From contig NZ_JACONV010000013.1 of the NCBI RefSeq assembly GCF_014358015.1, positions 62,001 to 126,000 of the forward strand: 64,000 nucleotides of DNA. Reading direction: 5' to 3'. The notes under the pieces were generated by a model. It did no database searches and had not been told where the DNA came from. It saw nothing but the letters and a program-made list of their open reading frames with translations. Below, one piece after another: positions 53,110 to 62,546 of the stretch (positions are counted from its first letter, which is position 1; the number at the start of each line of letters is the position of its first letter). Both the position numbers and the translations under genes were made by a program. Source of the stretch: Pseudomonas triticifolii (GTDB taxonomy: Bacteria; Pseudomonadota; Gammaproteobacteria; Pseudomonadales; Pseudomonadaceae).

Positions 53110-54306
53110 TCAGTCGAACAGGCTGGCGATCGCGTCGCACACCTTGTCGATATTCCCTTCGTTCAGCCCGGCCAGGCACATGCGGCCGCTGCGGATCAGG
53201 TACACGCCGTGGGTGTCCCTCAGCTCGTCGACCTGTACCGGCGTAAGGCCGGTGTAGCTGAACATGCCGTTCTGCCGGAGGATGAAGCTGAAATCGTGCT
53301 GCGGCACTTTATGCGCCAGCGCCGACGCCAGACGCATGCGCATGTCGAGAATGCGCGTGCGCATGACCTCGACCTCGGTCAGCCACTGATCACGCAGTTG
53401 CGGCGAATTGAGCACGCGGGAAACCACGCGTGCGCCATGAGCCGGCGGGCTGGAGTAGTTGCGGCGCACGGTTGCCTTGAGCTGACCCAACACGTTGACG
53501 GCCGACGCGCTGTCTTCGCAGACCACCGACAACCCGCCGACGCGCTCGCCGTACAACGAGAAAATCTTCGAGAACGAGTTGCTGATGAAGGCCGTGACGC
53601 CTGCGTTCGTCATCGCCCGGATCGCATAGGCGTCTTCGTCCATGCCGTTACCGAAGCCCTGGTAGGCGATGTCGAGAAACGGAATCAGCTCACGCGCCTT
53701 GACCAGTTCGACCACTTGATCCCACTGCGCAACCGACAGATCAGCCCCGGTCGGGTTGTGGCAGCACGGGTGCAGCAAAACGATGCTTCGGGCAGGCAAT
53801 TGCTGCAGCGCGCTCAGCATGGCATCGAACTGCACGCCGCCACTCTGTGCATCGAAGTAGGGATAGGTATTGACCTTGAAGGCCGCGCCTGCGAACAGCG
53901 CATGGTGGTTTTCCCAGGTCGGATCGCTGACCCAGACCTGCGAGTCGGGGAATGCATACTTGAGGAAGTCGGCCCCCACTTTCAGCGCGCCGGAACCGCC
54001 CACGGTCTGGATCGTAGCCACACGGTTGGCCAGCACAGCGGGGTTGTCCGCACCAAACAACAGGGTCTGCACGGCCTGACGATACGCCGCCAGACCTTCC
54101 ATCGGCAGGTACACCGACGCTGTCTGCTCGCCCTCGGCCAGTTGCTGCTGCGCGGTAACCGCTGCCGCCAGGCGCGGAATGCAACCCTGCGTGTCGTAAT
54201 ACAGACCGATGCTGAGGTTGACCTTGTCGGCGCGAGGGTCCTTGCCGAAGGTCTCCATCAGCGAAAGGATCGGATCACCGGCGTACGACTCCACGTGGGC
54301 TAGCAT
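53110..54306 (-). CDS. tyrB: Aromatic amino acid aminotransferase
   Basis: A 398-residue class I PLP aminotransferase of the aspartate/aromatic group. It has VNLSIGLYYD, HPCCHNPTGADLS (Asn), DIAYQGFGNGMDEDA and the Schiff-base Lys in SNSFSKIFSLYGERVG. It should interconvert aromatic amino acids and their keto acids with 2-oxoglutarate. A REP pair follows its stop. Confidence 0.93.
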   Translation of the reverse strand: MLAHVESYAGDPILSLMETFGKDPRADKVNLSIGLYYDTQGCIPRLAAAVTAQQQLAEGEQTASVYLPMEGLAAYRQAVQTLLFGADNPAVLANRVATIQTVGGSGALKVGADFLKYAFPDSQVWVSDPTWENHHALFAGAAFKVNTYPYFDAQSGGVQFDAMLSALQQLPARSIVLLHPCCHNPTGADLSVAQWDQVVELVKARELIPFLDIAYQGFGNGMDEDAYAIRAMTNAGVTAFISNSFSKIFSLYGERVGGLSVVCEDSASAVNVLGQLKATVRRNYSSPPAHGARVVSRVLNSPQLRDQWLTEVEVMRTRILDMRMRLASALAHKVPQHDFSFILRQNGMFSYTGLTPVQVDELRDTHGVYLIRSGRMCLAGLNEGNIDKVCDAIASLFD

Positions 54307-54330
54307 GCAAACAACTCCTTGAATAATGAA

Positions 54331-54954
54331 TCAGGCCGAGTAGCGATCAGCTCTGTGGTTCTGCGCAATGATGAAGTTCAGCAGCACCGCGCCCAGTATG
54401 GAACAGGCCAGTATCGGCAGGCTGATGAACGTCAGGGAGGCCAGCAGTACACCGATGTCGATACCCATCTGCAACCAGCCCGCCTTGAAGCCATATCGGT
54501 CCTGCAAATACAGCGCGAGGATATTAACCCCGCCCAGGCTTGCCTTGTGACGGAAAAGTATCAGAAAACCGACGCCGAGAATCAGGTTGCCCAGCACCGC
54601 AGCATAAAAAGGCTGCAACTGATCGATATGGATGAACACGGCGTGCTGATCGGAGAAGAACGACACCAGCCCGACGGCGCAAAAGGTCTTGACGGTGAAC
54701 AGCCAGCCCATCCTGCGCAATGACAGGTAATAGAACGGCAGATTGAGCGCAAAGAACACGACGCCGAACGGCAGGGCGAACGAGTAATGAATCAACAGCG
54801 CGATGCCTGCCGTACCTCCCGTCATCACCCCTGCCTGACGCAGCAGCACCACGCCGAAAGAGACCAGCACAGTCGCGATCACGAGTGCGAACACGTCTTC
54901 CTGAGCCGAGTGACGCGTCGCAAAACGCGCGGATGATGAGGTGCTGATAGTCAT
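54331..54954 (-). CDS. YitT-family inner-membrane protein
   Basis: A 207-residue protein with about six membrane helices (LVIATVLVSFGVVLLRQAGVMTGGTAGIALLIHY is a family hallmark: helix, then the GGTAG loop). YitT/DUF161 proteins are of unsettled transport function. I chose ATG 54954. It is upstream of tyrB by 24 bases on the same strand, so the two probably share a transcript. Confidence 0.8.
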   Translation of the reverse strand: MTISTSSSARFATRHSAQEDVFALVIATVLVSFGVVLLRQAGVMTGGTAGIALLIHYSFALPFGVVFFALNLPFYYLSLRRMGWLFTVKTFCAVGLVSFFSDQHAVFIHIDQLQPFYAAVLGNLILGVGFLILFRHKASLGGVNILALYLQDRYGFKAGWLQMGIDIGVLLASLTFISLPILACSILGAVLLNFIIAQNHRADRYSA

Positions 54955-55168
54955 TGCGATGCCCGGCTCGGTCGATGTCCATGAATGACGGGCTTTCAAA
55001 AGCTGAAACGCCTCACCCATTCACACTTTGAGCGGCAATCTATAGATACAGCGTGATTCGCGCAAATATTAACGACAGAACGCTAACTTCAACCACTAAA
55101 TCAACTTTACATGCATTATTTGTGCGCAGAAAACACCACGAGTGCGCCACTTCGGTGCACAACAGGCG

Positions 55169-55633
55169 TCAGAAGGTTACGACGCTGTTTTCTTTCAAGC
55201 GCTCCAGCACCACCGCCGTCTTGATGTGAGCAACGCAATTGCCTGCGGTGATCTGCGCCATCAGCTTGTTGAGACTGTCCAGGTCCGCCACCGCGACTTT
55301 GAGGGTGTAATCCGCATCGCCCGTGGTCTTGTAGGCGTCGATGATCGAACCCACATCCGCCACCAGCGCCTGAAACTCTTCCCAGTGCTCTGGGCGATGG
55401 CTGGTCAGGCGCACTTCGACCATTGCCAGCACGTCGCGACTCATTGCCTGCGGCGCAACACGGGCGTGATAACCGAGGATCAGGTGCGCCTGCTCCAGGC
55501 TGATCCTGCGGCGCGAGCATTGTGACGCCGAGAGCCCCACCAGATCGCTCAATTCCTGATTGGTCAAACGCCCGTTGGCCTGAAGCAACGTCAGAATCTT
55601 CAAGTCGAAGTCATCGATTTCATTCGCTTTCAT
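55169..55633 (-). CDS. Lrp/AsnC-family regulator
   Basis: A 154-residue regulator with the helix-turn-helix TNQELSDLVGLSASQCSRRRISLEQA and a RAM domain (TGDADYTLKVAVADL). It lies upstream of the YitT-tyrB pair on the same strand with a 214-base gap, so it may control aromatic amino-acid genes; ligand unknown. Confidence 0.88.
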   Translation of the reverse strand: MKANEIDDFDLKILTLLQANGRLTNQELSDLVGLSASQCSRRRISLEQAHLILGYHARVAPQAMSRDVLAMVEVRLTSHRPEHWEEFQALVADVGSIIDAYKTTGDADYTLKVAVADLDSLNKLMAQITAGNCVAHIKTAVVLERLKENSVVTF

Positions 55634-55707
55634 GAAGGCAGTCGCTCGCGCTAGAGGGGTTTGCGGGCAGCAAGCGTACCAGTTTCATCGTCAGCAGTAG
55701 TGAGCGT

Positions 55708-55737
55708 GCTCATGAATGGACCGGTCCATTCATGAGC
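55708..55737. repeat. Perfect 30-bp palindrome
   Basis: GCTCATGAATGGACC followed directly by its exact reverse complement, with no spacer. It lies in the 250-base gap between an Lrp gene and the OFA-type transporter. It is too regular for chance. It could be an operator or the end of a small element; there is no T-run, so it is not a terminator. Confidence 0.8.
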
Positions 55738-55827
55738 CATGCGCCCCTTGAAACACAGCCTTCGCGAGCCCTCTCGTCCCGGCAGCCGTGCATAAAGCCC
55801 CTGATGGTTTAACCCTGAAAAACGCTC

Positions 55828-55864
55828 AAAAAAAAGCGCATGCACCGAAGTGCACGCGCTTTTT
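55828..55864 (-). terminator. Terminator of the OFA-type transporter
   Basis: On the minus strand, stem AAAAGCGCGTGCAC/GTGCATGCGCTTTT with one mismatch, followed by a run of T residues. Confidence 0.85.
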
Positions 55865-55880
55865 CAGGACCGCCAGACTG

Positions 55881-57542
55881 TTAGTGGAACAGTACTGCGG
55901 TTTTTTGCAGCGTAATCCAGACGCCCCACGCCAGCGGGATGCCCACTGCCAGCCAGGCCGCGATCACCAGCGGCTTGCTGCCCGCGGAAGCTTTCCACTC
56001 CAGCGATGTGGTAGCAGTAGCGCCCTTGTCGTGACCGATGGCCTGTTCGGCCGCCAGTTCGGCGTCGGTCATGAAGTACTTGTCGGCAACCGGACGGATC
56101 AGCAGGTTGCAGATGAAGCCCAGCACCAGAAGACCGGCCAGGATGTACAAGGTGATGTCATAGGCATCCGCACGTGCAACACCGTGGCTGAGTTGATACT
56201 CGCGCAGGTAGTTGACCAATACCGGACCCAGTACACCGGCCGCAGCCCATGCCGTCAGCAGACGACCGTGGATCGCACCCACCATCTGTGTACCGAACAG
56301 GTCGGCCAGATACGCAGGCACTGTTGCGAAACCGCCGCCGTACATCGACAGCACGATGCAGAACGCCGCTACGAACAGCGCGATACTGCCCATGTGGCTC
56401 AGGGTTGGAACCGACGCATAGAGCAGGAAGCCCAGGGCGAAGAACACAAAGTAAGTTGCCTTGCGACCGATGTAGTCAGAGCACGAAGCCCAGAAGAAAC
56501 GACCGCCGATGTTGAACAGACTCAACAGACCGGTAAAGCCTGCAGCAATGGCAGCAATGGCTTTTAGTTGATCGGCATTGAGCTGGCTGAACGTCAGGTC
56601 ATTACCCAGCAACTTGCCGGCGAACACTTCCTGCAACAGCGGAGACGCCATACCCAGAATACCGATACCGGCAGATACGTTAAGGCACAGTACCAGCCAG
56701 ACCAGACGGAACTGCGGTGTCTTCCAGGCCACGCTCACGTGCACGTGACGGTTGGTGATCATCGCATTCTTGGCCTTGGCCGCCGGAGCGGTCCAGCCTT
56801 CCGGTTTCCAGCCGGTCGGTGGCACGCGGTAGCCCAGTGCGCCGCCGATCATGAAGATGAAGTAGATCACCGCCATCACGACAAAGCTCTGCCAGACGCC
56901 CACGCCATCAGCAGAAGCGAAGTGGCCCATCAGAGCGGTGGCCAGAGGTGCACCCACCATTGCGCCGCCGCCGAAGCCCATGATCGCCATACCGGTCGCC
57001 ATGCCGCGCTTGTCCGGGAACCACTTGATCAGGGTCGACACCGGGGAGATATAGCCCAACCCCAGGCCGATACCACCGATGACACCCGAGCCCAGCCACA
57101 TCAGCCAGATCTGGTGGGAATAGATACCCAGCGCGGAAATCAGCAGACCGCCACACCAGCACAGGGCCGAAACGACGCCAGCCTTACGTGGACCTGCGTG
57201 TTCCAGCCAGCCACCCCAGATGGCAGCCGAACAGCCCAGGAAGATGAAGAACAGGGTATAGATCCAGCCCAGCATGGAGATCTGCCAGTCACAGGTCGAT
57301 GCAAAGATCTGTGCGAAGAAACCCATGTCCGGCGTACAGGCGACAGGTGCCGAAACACCAATAGCCTTTGACAGCGGCAACCAGAAAACCGAGAAGCCAT
57401 ACGCCATGCCGATACAAAGATGGATGGCCAGTGCAGCAGGTGGAACAAGCCAACGGTTGAAACCGGGCTTGGCGATAATGCGCTCTTTGGACAAGAACGC
57501 AGGCTGAACGGCAGCGCCGCCCAAGGCTGTGCTTGTGCTCAT
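55881..57542 (-). CDS. Major-facilitator transporter, oxalate/formate-antiporter family
   Basis: A 553-residue inner-membrane protein with about twelve helices and the OFA signature (GYGFSVFW-like AYGFSVFWLPLSKA, GLGLGYISPVSTLIKWFPDKRGMATGMA, NIGGRFFWASCSDYIGRK). A hydrophilic C-terminal tail (about 490-540) precedes a last hydrophobic stretch, longer than in the smallest members. Members move small carboxylates; the substrate here is unknown. I chose ATG 57542; a longer frame to 57662 has no better start. Confidence 0.85.
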   Translation of the reverse strand: MSTSTALGGAAVQPAFLSKERIIAKPGFNRWLVPPAALAIHLCIGMAYGFSVFWLPLSKAIGVSAPVACTPDMGFFAQIFASTCDWQISMLGWIYTLFFIFLGCSAAIWGGWLEHAGPRKAGVVSALCWCGGLLISALGIYSHQIWLMWLGSGVIGGIGLGLGYISPVSTLIKWFPDKRGMATGMAIMGFGGGAMVGAPLATALMGHFASADGVGVWQSFVVMAVIYFIFMIGGALGYRVPPTGWKPEGWTAPAAKAKNAMITNRHVHVSVAWKTPQFRLVWLVLCLNVSAGIGILGMASPLLQEVFAGKLLGNDLTFSQLNADQLKAIAAIAAGFTGLLSLFNIGGRFFWASCSDYIGRKATYFVFFALGFLLYASVPTLSHMGSIALFVAAFCIVLSMYGGGFATVPAYLADLFGTQMVGAIHGRLLTAWAAAGVLGPVLVNYLREYQLSHGVARADAYDITLYILAGLLVLGFICNLLIRPVADKYFMTDAELAAEQAIGHDKGATATTSLEWKASAGSKPLVIAAWLAVGIPLAWGVWITLQKTAVLFH

Positions 57543-57805
57543 TATGATTACCCCAATGTGTGAAGCTTGCAGATGGTTGCGCTGGTCCGCCCCAGACTCC
57601 ATGCCGAACGGCCATGTCTGTTTTATCGGCAGCGTATTCAGATACGTGACAAAAAGACGCACCTGACTTCAGCAGAGGCGGAGACTATCACTTACCGATG
57701 GCCAATAAGCATCTTGTTACAAGCTTTTTATTATCAAATTCATCAACTTAATCCACGTTATCTATGACTCCATAGATGCAATCAATTAAACGTCAGGAGA
57801 AACGC

Positions 57806-58210
57806 ATGCCGGTGTTAGTTGGGTTAATAAATTCGCCCACTTGTCAGGATCAGGAAGACCTTCAGAAAATCTACCGCGACGCACCGCCCGACCTGCTCCC
57901 GCCCTTCGCTGACACCGCGCGTCTGATCGAAAACGCCCTGGCCGGGCAAACGCTGCTGGCCGCTCGCTTTAATGATCGACTGCTGGGTGCCGCACGCCTG
58001 GTACGTGGTGACCATATCTGGCATCTGTCGCACCTGTGCGTGCGCGCACTGACCCGCCGCCGCGGTGTCGCCGGCCGCATCGTCTCTCACGCAGTGAAAC
58101 TGGCCGGTGAGGCCGGTTGCGAACTACGCTTGCTGGCACCTGCCGAGCGTCCCGAAGTCCTCGCTCTGGCAGCCAGGCTCCACGTGCGGCTGGAAGTCGC
58201 AAAGCCCTGA
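57806..58210 (+). CDS. PanZ/PanM-like acetyltransferase-fold protein
   Basis: A 134-residue GNAT-fold protein resembling E. coli PanZ (PanM): DQEDLQKIYRDAP near the start, AARFNDRLLGAARLV, and LCVRALTRRRGVAGRIV at the acetyl-CoA site. PanZ binds acetyl-CoA and triggers PanD self-cleavage in pantothenate synthesis. panD itself is not here. I chose ATG 57806, with AGGAG upstream. Confidence 0.75.
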   Translation: MPVLVGLINSPTCQDQEDLQKIYRDAPPDLLPPFADTARLIENALAGQTLLAARFNDRLLGAARLVRGDHIWHLSHLCVRALTRRRGVAGRIVSHAVKLAGEAGCELRLLAPAERPEVLALAARLHVRLEVAKP

Positions 58211-58311
58211 AACGGGGCTGTCGCCCACCACGAGAGCATCCAAAGCCCGAGACGCTCGTCAGAGCGGTATACTCGTGGGCTATTTTTGAACATCGACACA
58301 AGGACTCGCCC

Positions 58312-60540
58312 ATGAAAGCGTTCGGCAAAATCCTGGGGCTGTTTATTCTCGGGTTGTTGCTGATCATCGTGGCTCTTGGCTTTGCCTTGACCCATCTGTT
58401 TGATCCCAACGACTACAAAGACGAGATACGACAGCTGGCACGCGAAAAGGCTAACGTCGAGCTTACGCTCAATGGCGACATCGGCTGGAGCCTGTTCCCG
58501 TGGCTCGGGCTGGAATTGCATGACGCGCGTGTCGCCACCCTGACCGCCCCCGATCAGCCGTTCGCCGATGTGCAGATGCTGGGCTTGTCCGTACGTGTAC
58601 TGCCGCTGTTGCGCCGTCAGGTGCAAATGAGCGATGTGCGTGTCGAAGGCCTGAACCTGATGCTGCATCGCGACGAACAAGGTCATGGCAACTGGGAAGA
58701 CATCGGCAAACCGCCTGCCGTCGCGTCCACCGAGCAGAAACCCGATGCCGCGCCAGCCCCGACGCCGGAAGCGTCGAAGCCTGAACGGCCTTCCCAGCCG
58801 ATCAAGCTGGACATCGACAGCCTGACCGTCAACAACGCCCGCGTGGATTACAGCGACGCCCGCAAAGGCCGGACCTTCACGGCGGAAAGCATCCAGCTGA
58901 GCACCGGTCCGATTCGCGAAGCGTCCGATATTCCTATCAAGCTGACCGCCTTCCTGAGCACCAACCAGCCTGTCGTGCGCGCCAAGACCGAACTGGTCGG
59001 CGAGCTGCGCATGGACCGCGTACTCAAACGTTATCAGTTCGAAGACATGCGCCTGTCCGGCGAAGTCGCAGGCGAACCCCTGCAGGGCAAGATCGTGACC
59101 TTCTCGGCTCAGGGTCAACTGCTGGTCGACCTGGCCGCCAACATCGCCGAATGGAACAGCCTCAAGTTCTCGGCCAATCAACTGCGCGCCCTGGGCGAAC
59201 TGCGGGCCCGTGACCTGGACAAGACACCCCAGATCAGTGGCGGCCTGTCCATTGCCCAGCTTGATCTGCGCACCTTCTTCGACAACATCGGCCAACCGCT
59301 GCCCGCGATGGCCGACGGCGCACTCAGCAAGGTCGAGATGGTCACCCGCCTCAGCGGCACACCCACGAGCGTCGTACTGGACGGCCTGAACCTGAAGGTC
59401 GACGACAGCACCTTTACCGGCCGCATCGCGATAGACGACTTCGCCAAACAGGCATTGCGCGTTCAGCTCAAGGGCGACACCTTCGACGCCGACCGCTATC
59501 GTCCGGCCGAAAGCGAAGAAAGCAAAGGCGCCAAGGCCGCGCGCAAATCCGAAGTGCAGAGCGGTGAAGCCGCCGCTGTCGCAGGCGACTCGCCGCTGCC
59601 CGAGCAGCCCACCAAGGCTGCCTGGAGCACCGCCAGACTGCTGCCACTGGAGCGCCTGCGGACCCTGGATGTTCAGGCCGACCTGAGCTTTGGCAAGCTG
59701 ACCCTCGACAAACTGCCGATCCAGAACGCAGCACTCAAAACCCAGGCACTGGGTGGCGTGATCAAACTCGACACCTTGAGTGGCGATCTCTACAGCGGCA
59801 ACTTCGAGGTCAAGGGCAACCTGGATGCACGCCCTGACGTCCCTGCGATCAATGTGCAGACCCGCGTCGCCAAGGTGCCGATCGAGCGCGTTCTTGAAAG
59901 TCAGGGACAAACCCCGCCCGTGCGCGGCCTGCTGACGCTCAACAGCGACCTGACCGGCAAGGGCAACAGCGAAAAAACCCTGATCGACAGCCTGAACGGC
60001 ACCGCCAGCTTTGCCCTCAGCAACGGCGTGCTGGTCAACGCCAACCTCGAGCAACAACTGTGCAGGGGCATCTCCGTCCTGAACCGCAAACCGCTGGCCG
60101 GCGAGCCACGCGCCAAGGACACGCCATTCCAGCAGTTGAACGGCAATCTGGTGGTGCGCAACGGCGTGGCCAGCAACCCGGACCTCAAGGTGCGCATCCC
60201 CGGCCTGACCGTCAACGGCAACGGTGATGTCGACCTGCGCGTGCTGGGCATGAACTACCGCGTCGGCATCATCGTCGAAGGCGACAAGAGCGACATGCCG
60301 GACCCGGCCTGCGAGATCAACCCGCGCTTCGTCGGCATCGAGTGGCCGGTCCAGTGCCGAGGCCCACTGGAACTGGGCGCCAAGGCCTGCCGTCTGGACA
60401 AGGACGGCATCGGCCAGATCGCCGCCAAACTGGCCGGCGACCGGATCAGCGAAAAACTCGAAGACAAGCTCGACGAGAAGCTGGGCGACAAGGTCAGCCC
60501 GGAACTCAAGGATGCGCTCAAGGGGTTGTTCAAGCGCTAG
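58312..60540 (+). CDS. asmA: AsmA-family protein
   Basis: A 742-residue inner-membrane-anchored protein with one N-terminal helix (ILGLFILGLLLIIVALGFALT), a long periplasmic part of repeating beta strands and a C-terminal AsmA domain (LTLNSDLTGKGNSEKTLIDSLNGTASF, VNANLEQQLCRGISVLN). AsmA proteins are thought to help move phospholipids between the membranes. The Lys/Glu/Asp-rich tail (KLEDKLDEKLGDKVSPELKDALK) is typical. It is upstream of mutY, as in other pseudomonads. Confidence 0.9.
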   Translation: MKAFGKILGLFILGLLLIIVALGFALTHLFDPNDYKDEIRQLAREKANVELTLNGDIGWSLFPWLGLELHDARVATLTAPDQPFADVQMLGLSVRVLPLLRRQVQMSDVRVEGLNLMLHRDEQGHGNWEDIGKPPAVASTEQKPDAAPAPTPEASKPERPSQPIKLDIDSLTVNNARVDYSDARKGRTFTAESIQLSTGPIREASDIPIKLTAFLSTNQPVVRAKTELVGELRMDRVLKRYQFEDMRLSGEVAGEPLQGKIVTFSAQGQLLVDLAANIAEWNSLKFSANQLRALGELRARDLDKTPQISGGLSIAQLDLRTFFDNIGQPLPAMADGALSKVEMVTRLSGTPTSVVLDGLNLKVDDSTFTGRIAIDDFAKQALRVQLKGDTFDADRYRPAESEESKGAKAARKSEVQSGEAAAVAGDSPLPEQPTKAAWSTARLLPLERLRTLDVQADLSFGKLTLDKLPIQNAALKTQALGGVIKLDTLSGDLYSGNFEVKGNLDARPDVPAINVQTRVAKVPIERVLESQGQTPPVRGLLTLNSDLTGKGNSEKTLIDSLNGTASFALSNGVLVNANLEQQLCRGISVLNRKPLAGEPRAKDTPFQQLNGNLVVRNGVASNPDLKVRIPGLTVNGNGDVDLRVLGMNYRVGIIVEGDKSDMPDPACEINPRFVGIEWPVQCRGPLELGAKACRLDKDGIGQIAAKLAGDRISEKLEDKLDEKLGDKVSPELKDALKGLFKR

Positions 60541-60561
60541 TCAGTAAACCTGCACAAAACC

Positions 60562-60651
60562 GTGGGAGTGAGCTTGCTCGCGAAAGGGCCGGTGCATTCG
60601 ATCAAGATGCATCGCTTGGAAAATAGCCTTCGTGAGCAAGCTCACTCCCAC
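60562..60651. repeat. REP pair (BIME-like)
   Basis: GTGGGAGTGAGCTTGCTCGC faces GTGAGCAAGCTCACTCCCAC across ~50 bases. Confidence 0.87.
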
Positions 60652-60707
60652 ATTCAATAGCAGCATTTCACCCGGCCATGAGTTGTTTCACAGGAGCCCA
60701 CCAGGCG

Positions 60708-61775
60708 ATGCAACCCGAGCAATTCTCCAGCGCCGTGCTGGATTGGTACGACCGCCACGGCCGACACGACCTGCCCTGGCAGCAAGGCATCACACCGTAT
60801 CGGGTCTGGGTGTCGGAAATCATGTTGCAACAGACGCAGGTCAGCACCGTGCTGAACTACTTCGACCGCTTCATGGAAGCCCTGCCCACCGTGCAGGCGC
60901 TGGCCGAAGCGCCGGAAGACGAAGTGCTGCACTTGTGGACCGGTCTGGGCTACTACACCCGCGCCCGCAACCTGCAGAAAACCGCACGCCTGATCGTGGC
61001 CGAACACGGCGGCGAATTTCCCCGCGATGTTGAAAAGCTGACGGAGCTGCCCGGCATTGGCCTGTCCACCGCCGGAGCCATCGCCAGCCTGAGCATGGGC
61101 ATCCGGGCATCGATCCTGGACGGCAACGTCAAACGCGTTCTGGCGCGCTTCACGGCGCAGGAAGGCTATCCGGGCGAACCCAAGGTCGCCAAACAGCTGT
61201 GGGCCACTGCAGAGCGCTTCACACCCCACACACGGGTGAACAACTACACCCAGGCCATGATGGACCTGGGCGCAACGCTCTGCACCCGTAGCAAACCCAG
61301 CTGCCTGCTCTGCCCGCTTGAACGCGGCTGCCAGGCACACATGCTGGGGCTGGAAACCCGCTACCCGATCCCCAAGCCACGCAAGACCGTGCCGCAGAAA
61401 CGCACGCTCATGCCGATCTTCGCCAACAGCGAAGGCGCGATTCTCTTGTACAGACGCCCGTCCAGCGGACTGTGGGGCGGCTTGTGGAGCCTGCCCGAAC
61501 TCGATCACTTCGACGACGTGCAACACCTGGCCACACAGCACGCGCTGGAACTGGGCAAGCACCACGAACTGCCCGGCCTGATCCACACCTTCAGCCACTT
61601 CCAGTTGAGCATCGAACCCTGGCTGGTACAGGTCCAGGAGTCCGCCCATCACGTGGCCGAGGCCGACTGGCTCTGGTATAACCTCGCCACCCCGCCGCGC
61701 CTGGGCCTTGCCGCCCCGGTGAAAAAGCTGCTCAAACGCGCAGCCGACGTATTGAACGCAGGAGAGTCGTCATGA
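60708..61775 (+). CDS. mutY: A/G-specific adenine DNA glycosylase
   Basis: A 355-residue glycosylase that removes adenine mispaired with 8-oxoguanine. It has a helix-hairpin-helix (LPGIGLSTAGAIASLSMG) and catalytic Asp region, a [4Fe-4S] Cys cluster (CTRSKPSCLLCPLERGC) and a C-terminal NUDIX-like domain. I chose ATG 60708, with CAGGAG upstream; ATG 60678 would add ten residues. It overlaps yggX by four bases. Confidence 0.96.
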   Translation: MQPEQFSSAVLDWYDRHGRHDLPWQQGITPYRVWVSEIMLQQTQVSTVLNYFDRFMEALPTVQALAEAPEDEVLHLWTGLGYYTRARNLQKTARLIVAEHGGEFPRDVEKLTELPGIGLSTAGAIASLSMGIRASILDGNVKRVLARFTAQEGYPGEPKVAKQLWATAERFTPHTRVNNYTQAMMDLGATLCTRSKPSCLLCPLERGCQAHMLGLETRYPIPKPRKTVPQKRTLMPIFANSEGAILLYRRPSSGLWGGLWSLPELDHFDDVQHLATQHALELGKHHELPGLIHTFSHFQLSIEPWLVQVQESAHHVAEADWLWYNLATPPRLGLAAPVKKLLKRAADVLNAGESS

Positions 61776-62044
61776 CCCGCACCGTAATGTGCCGCAAATA
61801 CAAAGAAGAACTGCCAGGCCTTGAACGCGCCCCCTATCCGGGTGCCAAGGGCGAAGACATCTTCAATCACGTCTCGCAGAAAGCCTGGGCCGACTGGCAG
61901 AAACACCAGACCCTGCTGATCAACGAACGCCGCCTGAACATGATGAACGCCGAAGACCGCAAATTCCTCCAGACCGAGATGGACAAATTCCTGTCCGGCG
62001 AGGAATACGCCCAGGCCGAAGGCTACGTTCCCCCCGAGAAATAA
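61772..62044 (+). CDS. yggX: Fe(2+)-trafficking protein YggX
   Basis: A 90-residue protein with MTRTVMCRKYKEELPGLERAPYPG and the C-terminal EMDKFLSGEEYAQAEGYVPP typical of YggX, which protects Fe-S clusters from oxidation. It overlaps mutY (ATGA at 61772-61775), so the two are coupled and oxidative-damage functions lie together. Confidence 0.96.
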   Translation: MTRTVMCRKYKEELPGLERAPYPGAKGEDIFNHVSQKAWADWQKHQTLLINERRLNMMNAEDRKFLQTEMDKFLSGEEYAQAEGYVPPEK

Positions 62045-62145
62045 AGCGTTTCACGCAGTGAAGGTCGTAAGCGTCGGTAATAATTCAATATTTTTTGATA
62101 ACGCGCTTGACGACCTCCTGAAAAACACGTTTAATGCGCCCCGTT

Positions 62146-62221
62146 GCCCAGATAGCTCAGTCGGTAGAGCAGGGGATTGAAAATCCCCGTGTCGGCGGTT
62201 CGATTCCGTCTCTGGGCACCA
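62146..62221 (+). tRNA. tRNA-Phe (anticodon GAA)
   Basis: A 76-base cloverleaf with acceptor stem GCCCAGA/TCTGGGC, D-arm TAGCTCAGTCGGTAGAGC, anticodon stem GGGGA/TCCCC with loop TTGAAAA (anticodon GAA), T-arm CGGTTCGATTCCG and an encoded CCA end. It decodes TTC and TTT. Confidence 0.97.
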
Positions 62222-62265
62222 CCTTTCGTTTTCAGGTGATGCCAAGCACACCTGAAGGCACACAA

Positions 62266-62291
62266 GAAGCCCGCCTCGTGCGGGCTTTTTG
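62266..62291 (+). terminator. Terminator after tRNA-Phe
   Basis: AAGCCCGC/GCGGGCTT stem followed by five T residues. Confidence 0.85.
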
Positions 62292-62428
62292 TTGTCTGCG
62301 ATTCCTTACAACTCCCTTGAAAGCCCACCTCTTTGCGAGCAGGTTCGTGGATCGATCAGCTCGGTCTACGAATCCACTCACGCAGCCAAGACGCACTTTT
62401 GGCAGCCTGTCGATGCAGCGGCAGGCGG

Positions 62429-62527
62429 GGAGACCATGATCGCGATCCCTTTGACCGCATCATGGTTGCCCAGGCGCTGGCTGAAGGAATCAGCCTTGTG
62501 ACTCACGATGACGCTACCCACGACGGC
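62429..62527 (+). pseudogene. Remnant of a PIN-domain (VapC-type) toxin
   Basis: One frame reads RDPFDRIMVAQALAEGISLV and ends THDD, the conserved C-terminal third of PIN-domain RNase toxins, which normally read HRDPFDRMLIAQAxxEGLTLV and end THD. The upstream region in that frame and its neighbours does not show the N-terminal PIN Asp motif, and no start or antitoxin gene is present. It looks like a relic beside tRNA-Phe. Confidence 0.6.
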
Positions 62528-62546
62528 TTTTGCGCAATCCACGAGA

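Larger units (their letters stand above)
62222..62546. other. Region after tRNA-Phe
   Basis: It contains a hairpin TTCAGGTG/CACCTGAA (62231-62256), a terminator and then a decayed PIN-domain fragment. No intact gene is seen. Confidence 0.5.

Noticed and set aside
55651..55845. A 64-residue frame covering the 30-bp palindrome
   Set aside because: No ribosome site and no recognisable features; the palindrome explains the region better.
58087..60057. A 656-residue frame antisense to asmA
   Set aside because: Antisense shadow of a clear gene, with no recognisable domain.
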